Below are positions 48,401-59,500 of a stretch of 64,000 nucleotides of DNA, in pieces. This stretch comes from Lineus longissimus (taxonomy: Eukaryota > Nemertea > Pilidiophora > Heteronemertea > Lineidae). The notes beneath the pieces were generated by a model. It made no database searches. It had not been told where the DNA came from and worked only from the letters and a program-made list of their open reading frames with translations. The position numbers and the translations under genes were made by a program. Within the stretch, counting starts at the first letter, position 1, and every line of letters starts with the position of its first letter. The stretch covers positions 7,133,001 to 7,197,000 of the forward strand of contig NC_088326.1 in the NCBI RefSeq assembly GCF_910592395.1, read 5' to 3'.

Positions 48401-51400
48401 ACATCATGCTCAAGGTCATATGTACCCTGACACTGAATTTTGCTCCGGTCTGATTCTTGACTTTCCCACCAGGGGGCTAAAACCGAAAGGTTAAAATGTG
48501 CAATATCTCATTTATTACTGATTTGTTTTTGACAAAAATTTTATGGTGGGTACGCCTAGCAAGGATACATCACATATCTTATGGGTTTTTGATTTGACGT
48601 ACTGTTCAAGATCACAGAGGTCAAACTAAAATTTCACCGATAGTGGCACGTTTTGTCTTTATTTAGACCATATCCACAACTCCGTGGATATGGTCTATTG
48701 TTTTTACTGAGCCGATCGCCAGGACCCGAGGGATGTGGTTTTCGACACGTATCTCCGAAACTGCCGCACGGAACGACCTGAAATTTGGTTAGGTTACGTT
48801 TCATAACCTGCTAACGAACAACGTGTACTTTATTTTTGCAGCCGTTGCTTAATTTTTTAGTTTTTGGGTGATTTTTGATGAAAATCGCCGGTTCTGAACC
48901 GTTCCGGTAATAGCACTGCCTCCCGCGTTTTTACCGATTAGGCAAGTTGCTCAACGTTGATCTGTCCCGACCTGAACAGGTGGGAGGATACTCGCTACAT
49001 GGAAGAGCCAACAGACATTTCGTCTACGCATTCTAGACTGGGTGAGTGTGAATTTTTCGTGATTGTAATCGCCCTCAAATTTGTGTTGAAACACTGCATC
49101 AGACAAAATTAACTCATCAGAGGTCAAGAAAAGGATCTTAAGAATATATATTCGCTGTTAGTTTGGGTGATTATAGGGAGCACGTCCATCTTTTGAGGCA
49201 AACTTGTCATCCAAAAGATTCCAGATCCCCGCAATGGCGGATATACATTCATCAAAAAAATTACGAATTCGGGCAGGTTTCATCAAACTGTGCGCCTTAA
49301 ACACCTAAGAATGTCTCAAAATCACCCAGACTCTACACATGAGATATACCTTCACTGAAAATAATTGCTGAAACCTCGCTTAACGTGTCGCGAGTGCTGA
49401 AAGCAACAGTTTTGGAGATCGTTTTTCTGTACATCCTGCTCACTCCTGTAGAAATGTACAGTAAAGCACGTATACACGTGCAGTGTAAATGGACACACGA
49501 ATGTATACACACCTGAAAATATTGTCAGCAAAGGTGATAAGTGTTTGTTCTGAATTATGACAATGAAATTCATAGACTATTAGCAGGTTACAGTGTCTGT
49601 TGGTCTGAATAATGAATGATAAAACTTCTGGTGAAGTTAAAATATTTCCTCGCTCTGTTTTACAGCCTGACGGGGATGATGATCAGCATCTGTTCTGTTC
49701 TGCGATCACATCAGTCACGGATATAGGAGCCTTGACCACGAGGAGCTGATGAGGCAAAGTCGTATAACCGTCTTAACCTTGACATCGGTGCAGTGCTGAA
49801 TTTGCCGTCCGAAGACAAACCAGTATAATATTCCAGCCGTATTTCGTTCTTTTTCACTGTAATACTTTTACTTCAAAAAGACTGAATAAATAAACCTACT
49901 GTGGCAGTTAGTTTAAAAAGATATTATTGCATGTTACGTTTTTACTCTTAGTGCTAATCGGTCATACCCCTTGGGCCTGGCCGTAACCTTGCATACTGGT
50001 TGTCTCGATGCCGTATGCTATGACCATGTATATATCTACTGGACTGGTTTGTTGCACCATACCAAAGGAATTAATTGAAAGATCAAGACTATTCCTTCAC
50101 AATCTACACTAAAAAAGGATTGTTGCAACTAGTTACCCCTATGTTGTAATCATGCACAAACTGGCCTGACTCGTCACAACCTACACTTCAAAGGAATTCA
50201 ATGTTCAACTCTCATTTATTGGTCGTCCCAACATTGGGAGCTTTCATCCCCACCAGCCATATCAGATGGCCAACTGGTTTCCCTCACTCGACCAGAAAAC
50301 TCGTCAAAAGATACGAAAGATGTTGAGATTCAGATTACATTTGCTTGTTGTCTGCTGGATTCTGACCATCCATATGCTGAGTTGTTGCAGTCCCAGAACC
50401 ATCGCTATTTCTAGTATTTATGATGCACCTACTGTCACAACCTAATTCAGCTGGTTATTCAGGGTTATTTGCCTCTGATTTATCTGGTTATATCCTGGTG
50501 CAAACCTAATTTCTCAACATGACAAAATACTTTCACCAGGGATATGGTCTGCAATTTGCTGTTAGGCGAATTGCCCAATACTAGTTGTCCTTTAGTCTTT
50601 AAATTTGGTATGTAGACACCTGTTACGTAGCTCTACATGTTGACAAAAAATCAGGTCGATGTGGCGTACTTTTCAAGGTCACAGATGTCAAATGGTGTGA
50701 ATTGGCCATTTGTGTCTAAATATGGCACGTTTCTTAACCACTAAAGCTATGAACTTTAAACTTGGTACAAATGACCCCCTAGGTCAGATGACCTGTGACA
50801 CTGTTTTTCGGTCCGGTCTGATTCATAACTTGGCCACCAGGGGGGCCAAAACCAAAAATTTGAATAGTGCCATATCTCGCTTATTACTGATTAGTTTTTG
50901 GTAAAAATTTTATGGTAAATACTCTTAGCAAGGATACATCACATATGATACAGGTTTTTGATTTGACGTACTTGTCAATGTCACAGAGGCCAAATGGCGT
51001 AAATTGGCCATTTGAGCGTAACTGTGTAACGTTTGTTAACCCGTTAGGCTATGAACTTGAGACTTTGTACAAAGGACCCCCTAGGTCAGCTGACCTCTGA
51101 CCCTGAATTTCAGTCCGGTCTGATTCTCGACTTGGCCAGCAGGGGGCCAAAAGTAAAAACCTAGAAAGTGTGATATCTCGCTTATTAGTGATTCGTTTTC
51201 AATAACATTTTTGTGGTAGGTTCTCCTAGCAAGGATACATCACATATCATATGAGTTTTTGATCTGACCTGCTTTTCAAGGTCACAGAGGTCAAATGACG
51301 TAAATTGGTCGTTGGTACACATGACTCCCTACGTCATGTAACCTCGGACACCGAATTTCGATCTGATCTGGTACTAAACTTGGCCACCAGGAGGCCAAAA

Positions 51401-53498
51401 CCAAAATAGGTAAAAAGTGCAATATCTCGTTTATTAGTGACTCGTTTTTGATGATATTATTATGGTACTTACTCCAAGCAACGATACATCACATGTCATA
51501 CCGACTTTGGTTTGATCTATATACTATACATGTACAATGTTTCTTAACCTGGATGAATTCCAAAGCACCAAATATCTATACGGTGAGCACAATGGCCCCT
51601 GGCCGTTTCATTTTGAATGATATTTTTATGGTAGGTACTCCAAGCAACAATACATCACATGTCATGTATATACTATACATGTACCATGATTATCAACCAG
51701 GATGAATTCCTAACCGCCAAATATCTGTACGGTGAGCACAATGGCCCCTTGCCTTTTCATTTTTATTATGCCCCCGCCAATGCGCAAAGCTCATTTTCTT
51801 CCACTCATTTTAAGGAGAACATTTTTAGCGATAACCACGAAGCTTTTTTTGTGGATTGACCTTTACTAAAGGAAGGTTCCTTTCGAAAACGGGCTCGTTC
51901 TGATTCTCATTATGGCCTCCAGGGTGGCGTGCTTGAAATTGGTTTCCGTCAATTTCGAGGAGAACTGTTTGTCGATCAAATTCATTTTTGGCTCACCGTT
52001 TGGGGAGTCTATATGATAGATAGCCCTGTGTCCGTCGTCCGTATCCTGTGTGGCACGTTTCTTAACCGCTTGTGCTATGAACTTGAAACTTTGTACACAT
52101 GACCCCCTAGGTCAGAGGTACTCTGACACTGAATTTCGGTCCGGTCTGGTTCATGACTTGGCCACCAGGGGGCTAAAACTTAAAACATAAAAAGTGTGAT
52201 ATGTCTCTTATTAATGATCCGTTTTCAATAAAAATTTTATGGTAGGTAGTCCTAGCAAGGATACACCACATATCATACGGGTTTTTGATTTTACCTACTT
52301 TTCAAGGTCACAGAGGTCAAATGGTGTAAATTGGCCGTTAGGATGTAACGATGGCACGTTTCTAAATTGTAATGACTATTGATTCCAAATTTGGTACATA
52401 TTTACCCCTTAGTCAGGTGATCTCAGGGACCTAAGTTTGGTCCAATATGATTCACCACTTGACCACCAGGGGGCAAAATCCAAAAACCCTAAAAATGTGA
52501 TTTTTCCTTAACTTCGTGCCCGATTGCCACCAATTTGATAACATGGGTACATCTCACCACCATACAGTATGTTGAGGCGCTATCCTGACTCTAGTAAAAT
52601 AATATGACTGTATGTGACTAAGAGACGAAAATAACAAACGTAATAAAGTTCCAAGACTCACCCTTGTTGTCTGCTATACTTTAGTCGACTATTCCGATGT
52701 CTATCTAGCCGCATGTGGAGTGGCTGGCTCGAATCTGCCAACATTCATCCTGCTGCTGTCCACATACGTTTTAAATATATATATATACACAAGTTCCAAT
52801 CCACGAATTGATGGAACCACGAATTCAACGAATAACGAGCACTACGCGAACGTAACGATTATGGCGGCGGTAGCGTTCCGTAAGTTAATAAATGTATAAA
52901 GCTAACTAATTTAATCACAGAACCGCGAACGATGCGGTTACTCAAAGACAACTTCTAATGATCCACGACAATCATGATATAAGACAAAGTTTATACATAA
53001 ACGGACATGTAAAAAGCCGGAGACGCGCCGAGCTAGCTCGAAAATAAATAAATCAACACGTGCATCAGCCCGCGAAAAGGTCAAGGTTAAATGCAACGCA
53101 TCACGAACGTAGGCAGGCGGCGGTCCCGCGAAAACTCGAAAATGATACTGATTATAAACGGCGATCACTAAGATCACACATGAAGATGACTTCTAAAACA
53201 ACACAATGCGGTTTCTCTAAGGGTTAATCCTCCTGAAGAATATCACAAATCCGTGAACAGAATCGAATGAAGGTCTAAAAAAGCACTAATTGAAAGAGCA
53301 AACGCTAATCCCATGAAAGTCCGCCATAACTTTTTTCTCCCCTCTCTCTCGCTATTTTTAGCTCATAATGTAACCATGATGACGTGACCAAGATTCAGCT
53401 CAGCCGTCACTCGCCCCAACACAGTATATGTCACACAGGTTTTTAGCTCAGCTGACAAGCTGAGCTATTCATATGAGTAAATGGTAGAATGAATGTCC

Positions 53499-53533
<35 letters not shown>

Positions 53534-56500
53534 CGTTAAACAGGCACGTTTCAAAACTATGGCGGATAGGCGATAGATTTTCCCTATAAGCCATTTAGAC
53601 CCTTCAGGACTCCTGAATAGACCAAGTGTGGGTCCGGCAGGATTAACAGTTTGGCCACCAGGGGGCAAAAAGCCTAAATCACAAAACAATTTTTTGGCGC
53701 TTTATTCAAGCAGATAGAAGCTTGAAACAAAGTTGAAAAGGACCGCATGCATGTAGGTCTTGAAACTACTAAGAGTAGTTTTGATTGATACTACCAGTTG
53801 GCGTTACTGAGGCAAAATCTGTGTTGACCTAGTTTAAGCTTGATTTGAATTTCCCGCTCTTGTATGACTCTGAAGGTTGTGGGTTCCAATCCCACTTCGG
53901 GTCAATTTTTTTTTTTTTTAATTTTTACTTTTTTCACTTGTAAATACATTTTCTTTACTTTTTTGAATAATTTGGTGGGCGGCCATCTTGGTTTTTTTTT
54001 CTATTTTAAAGCCTTTGCTGTATCCAGAGTGACATGAATTTTATGGTTGGTGTACAATAAGTCTCCTTTACATGATATCACATGGGCTTTCTATTTGACC
54101 TACTTTTCAAGGTCAGCCTGGCTCAGGCACTTAGATTTGACTAATAAGTGGCATATTTGTCACCATTTAAAAGTCTTTTTACTTTGGTATGTTTGCCTGA
54201 TATATTGACAAAACTGAGGTTGAAAGAGATCTATCGGGTACTTTCCATGTTCATATATTTCAGCTGAGCGCCAGGCCCTTGGGCCTCTTGTTAATTTGAC
54301 CTTCTTGTCAAGGGCACAGAGGTCAAATGGCGTAAATTGGCCGTCAGGCCGTAACTATAGCACATTTCTTAACTGCAATGACTATTGATCACAAATTAAG
54401 TACACATGTACCCCTTGGTCAGGTGATCTCAGGTACCGAAGTTTGGTGCGATCTGATTTGCCGTTTGGCCTCCAGGGAGGGGGCCAAATCCTAAATTCTT
54501 CAAAATGCCATTATTCCTAGTAATTACTTGCCCGATTGGCACCAATTTTATGTCATAGGTACATCTAATTCTAACAACCATTCAATGTGTCACCCGGGTC
54601 TTCTTTGATTTGACCTACTTTTCAAGGTCACAGAGGTCGAATGTACTGTAAATTGGCCATTTTGGGGAAATTGTAATTACTTGGACCTACATCAAACCTA
54701 ACACTACATGACACAATACCATGCTCTTTATCCATCTTTCCTCCACATGAAGTGAGCACAATGGCCCTGGCCATTTCATTGGTATGTACAATGGGGGTTA
54801 CTAGAGGAAGGTTCCTTTCGAAAACAGGCTCGTCCCGATTGTCAATATGGCCACCAGGGTGGCGTGCTTGAAATCGGTTTCCGTCAATTTCGAGGAGAGC
54901 CGTTTGTCAGATCAAATTAATTTTTGGTATGTTCGTTGGGGATGACCAGAGGAAGGTTCCTTTCGAAAACCGGCTCGTTTCGAGTGTCAATATGGCCACC
55001 AGGGCGGCATGCCTGAAATCAGTTTCCGTCAATTTCGAGGAGAACCATTCGTCCGATCAAATTAATTTTTTGTATGTACGTTGGGGGTGACTAGAGGAAG
55101 GTTCCTTTCGAAAACAGGCTTGTTCCGATTGTCAATATGGCCACCAGGCGGTGTGCTTGAAATCAGTTTCCGTCAATTTCGAGGAAAACTGTTCTTCCGA
55201 TCAAATTCATTTTGTGTATGTACGTTGGGGTGACTAGAGGAAGGCTTTGAGTATTAACATTGTAAATTTTTATGTGGGTAGAAAAAGATAACGTGTACAG
55301 CGGACATTACAGACCAATAACTCTTTCACGATGTCAACTAAACCCAGTCAGCTATGACACCAGCTGCCCGGGGTTGTCTGAAAAACACTTCACTTTCCTA
55401 ATACACGAACTCAATGTGCTCACGGGGGCATATGCCACGCCTTGCGTTGCTCTTGTTTAAAGTCTCTTTTTCCAAATTAGGAAGATCTACATACATGTAG
55501 TTGCCTAATTTCTCATCCAGAAGTATTAAGGTAGCAGGAAGGGGTGGGCGTTTGGTTTCTGAGTGTGAGGGGGTATAGTGGTGTCTGTTGACTGTGCTTC
55601 AGTCTCTCTTAAAGCACAGTCAACAGACATGTGGTTTCAGTATTAGGTCTTTCACTGTAGCAATGCGAAAATGTAAGTAATTTTGGTTAGGTCCGTCATA
55701 ACATAGAGTGACTCAACCACTCTCTTGATTACAGCGGCCGCCTCAGCGCCACTACATGGGGCCTAATGGTATTAGGCTAAGTAGCTTCGCCCGATATGCA
55801 CCATTCTGGGAAAACTCAATGAGGAAGTATGCTCATTAGCATAATCTATTTTTAGCTCCAGCTCGAGGTAATCTTGCGCAGTGCTTCTTCGGCCCAGATA
55901 CATTGTGGTGGAAAACGTCTAGGTCTAGTACAATGAACGCCTGGCATTCACCAGACTAGTGAAGAAGGTCTGGCTGTGCGAGACTACTGTGATGAAAATG
56001 ACCATTGCAGAGACTCTGTGACGTAGGCATATACTTTTTAGCTCAGCTGACAAAGTCAGCGAAGCTGGTAATATTACTAAGGGAATGGTGTCCGTCCTGC
56101 CATCCTGCCATCCTTCCATGTCAATTTTGGGCATTTTGTAACCGTAAGACCTAGGCACTTTGTTGACGCTGCTAAATTAGGAGTAGCCCAAGGGGAACTC
56201 AGAAACCAAAAATCAGCGCGATCCGACCTACATTCGGCGAATGAGGTCATCGGGAAGTTTAAACTTCTTTCCTTTATACCTCGGGCCACAGAGGAAATAT
56301 TGTTTTCAAATCTGGCCGAATATTTTTTAATAATTTTTCATTTTGACTTGTAATGGAATTAGTTTAGTTTTCACCGCCAGTTGGCGCTACAGGCACATTT
56401 GACAGATTTTTTGACGATTCAAAAGCCCGGGTTATGACGTATAGTTGCGCAGTTGTATTCTGCGCATTGAATTGGCCAGGGAACCAGGCTATATTTCAGC

Positions 56501-59500
56501 ATGGCCACTGTGACCAGTGTAAAGATGGAAGATTGATTTTGCAACAAGTAACGAATTTTCTGCTAAAAAGTAGTCAAGTAGGCGATATTATCACTAGTTC
56601 CTTTCAGTGGGTAGTCATAAGGTCTTAAGGGAATACTTTCAGAAATTAGTTCTTGAAAATTTGGCCACAATTCTGTGAAAACGATATCGGAAGTGCACGC
56701 TCTGTTCGCGATGTATTTTGAAGTGGAGAATTCCCACAGTATGTGCAGTGAATCGGCATGATTCTGTTTGCATATTAGTTTTAAGTACTACGATTCTTAC
56801 ATGAGTAAAAAGTAGACATTTTAAGCAACACAATAATGTTACTCCCATAAAAATTGATTGCAAATTGACGGAGCTACGGCATTCTGTTCGGCAATTGTCA
56901 GCGCTGATAAAATACATTGCATGCTAATGCATGCCAAATGGCACACTTTAAAAAGCGTTCATTGGACAACGTAGGGAATCACCAGAAATGACGTCATCGC
57001 TGGTCTAAATCTTCTATATAATAATATTAGAAGGGGGACGAATAAAGTCACACTTAGAGGCGTTGGATCGCCTTGAAATTTTGCATGAATGGTGGTGACA
57101 CCTTACCCTGATGCAACGTCTTGGTTTTATTCAAAAATTTACTTCAGCGGAGCAGAAATGAGGGATTTTTAATCGGACACTGTCAATTCTCCTTACCACT
57201 CACAGAAGCCAAGCCATTGCTGTTAAGTTATGCAGGGGCTTAATCAATTACCTGCACTCCCTGTGGGGTGAATAACATTACCTTTTGAACAGCTGGCTGT
57301 AGGGGGATGATTGGAACAGCCGGTATACCTGCTGACCTGCTGAAACCAGATAAATGTTATTTTCAATCCATGATTGCAGGTCACCTGATTTTCGAGATTT
57401 CGCGGGAAATTGTAAACAAACGCATGTGTGCAGTTCAAATGTAAACAAAAATGTATTTTTGGTACTTTTGGTTGCTGGACTTGGGTTTTCCCGCAGTTAG
57501 GAAGGAGCTGGGGTCAAATTGGTGGTCTATTGTTTATGGATGCTGTTTTAGTCAGAGGTAGCCCTTGATTATGAAGGGATTTTCAAATATGAAAACGACC
57601 CTTTGTATTGTAAATTCCAATCACCTGCAGGACAGGTCAATTTCTCTCAATAAAATTAATTTTGTTGACTCCTGTAATCTCTACCTTATCAAAAAAAAGA
57701 CAGTGGTGTTAGTCCCAAACTGGTCATTTCTATTTATTTTGACCTCTGTTAAATCAGGATACCTCTCAATTACAGACAGCATTTTGTATCCTTGTGCTGT
57801 ACAACCAAGCCTGGACATACCACAGTTGTCCATGGAGAAGTCTCATCCTCTCTGACACTTCTTTTCTGTAAAGCTACCAACAAACATACTGAACTAGGGA
57901 TATCTTCCATTGCCTCCTGTAATATTTACATACCATGGCTGATTAGTTCAATCATATTTCATCCAGCTGGCAGCTCTGCATTGGAAATCTTAGTAGTATG
58001 ACGTGTTCTCTTGACCTTCAAACAGTAGTATAAAGCTGATATTTACTACTTTACACCCTCAGTCCTATGTTATTAGGTCATCCAGCTGAGCGCCAGGCCC
58101 TTGGGCCTCTTGTTACAATTAAAAATGTTCTCAAAAGACGATAAGGAATGATTATTTATTAACATTTCCTGAACTATATACCTTCTAATTATCACTTTAC
58201 ATAAATAGGTTGGTGTTAGGTCGCGTGCTTTTCTTTCCTTGTGACAATATACAGCAAAATAGTTACAACCCCATAATCGCGCTATAAGTCCATAATGAGG
58301 TCACGGTGACCCGTTGTAAATGTTTCGCCAGCTTCGCTATTTTGCCACTACGCGGCGCGTTGGGTCCTTGCATCAAGTTTGCTTTTTCAAGGAAAATTCC
58401 TACCCACAGTTGACTTAATAAAATGACTAAAACATGCAATAGGTGTCTGATTAGTCTTTAGGCCTAGAAGTAATGATTGTTGTCCAAACTACTCAGATTT
58501 TACCAAACGATGTTGATTCCAATAGTTTTTACTTGAGTGGTTCGCCGAACCAGGTTCGGTAAATTTTTTGTCCTGACAACTATGGTTTTGCATTTCTTTC
58601 GGTAGATTCACGGTCAACCACGTAGTGAAACCTTGTAAACCTCAGTGAATTCCTGTCCAAAATGGCTATTTCTTGACTAAAGGGCTCAACTATACTGCAT
58701 TTTGTGTTCTCTCTAAATAAAACAGGTTTTTTTTATACTACAGCATATTAAACATTCATCGTCTATTATTTCATTTTAGGCCATGAGAGTTTTGATGGTG
58801 GGGTGACCTGCATCGACTGCCACAAAGATAACAATATGGTATTAGCGGGATCGTCAGATGTGACAGCCAAATTGTTCAACGTTAATTCAAAAAAGGTAAG
58901 TTCCCCTATTCTGATTCAAGTACATGTAGTTCAAGCCACATTAATCCATCCTACTAGATTTTTCCCCAACTTCTATCGTTCAGTCTTAGGTTCGTTACAC
59001 CTGAAAAAATGAGATGGCAGCACTGCACTCAACTCAATGTGCACCTCGTCCCTAACATCGGGTTCTGCCAGCTGTTTTACCATGAAGCTCTTCCTAAGCC
59101 AAGTTGGGATCCAAGCTGCCAGGCCTACACAAGGGTTATGGTACACTTCAAAAACACTGCGGTGAGCGAAAGAGTTAAAGAAATGATCAATTTGTATCAT
59201 GTATTACATCCTACATGATCAGCTTTGCTTGGTGTAATCAGGTGCCATAACACACTGATGACAAATATGACCTGTCCCAGCAAAACGAGTTGTAGGAAAG
59301 ACTGATTCCTGCTGATACAAATGTTTTTGACGTTTCTGGGATAAGAGCCTGTTTCATATATGTCTTTTTGTTTGTACTTCAGGTGCTCTGTAGTTTTAAC
59401 TGTGCCAGTGCTGAGATGTCAAGTGAGGAGAACTCGGTCGAGGCTGTGGGGTTTTCTTCAACGTGAGTATGATAAGCTGCGGCATGCAGATAGAAATACT

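Larger units (their letters stand above)
51990..54780 (+). mobile_element. Helentron-like family B copy B6, nested in D1
   Basis: Starts GGCTCACCGTTTGGGG and ends GTGAGCACAATGGCC, hairpin ATGGCCCTGGCCAT and TTCATT. The flanks 'gatcaaattcattttt' and 'ggtatgtac' join to the regular D1 tandem unit ('gatcaaattaatttttggtatg') without any duplication. Without its two insertions it is about 1.1 kb, as other B copies. Confidence 0.8.
51765..55457 (+). mobile_element. Helentron-like family D copy D1, with nested insertions
   Basis: Starts TTATGCCCCCGCC and ends with GGGGGCAT, a small hairpin (ACGCCTTGCGT) and CTCTTGTT. The outer parts 51765-51989 and 54781-55457 carry units of a 145-bp tandem repeat (anchor 'ggaaggttcctttcgaaaac' at 51871, 54806, 54951, 55096; a last partial at 55239). 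Between them lies B6, itself broken by a solo LTR and A8. Confidence 0.65.

Noticed and set aside
58973-59218. Overlapping frames on both strands in AAMP intron 6
   Set aside because: Lies between well-supported exons 6 and 7; no domain signature.
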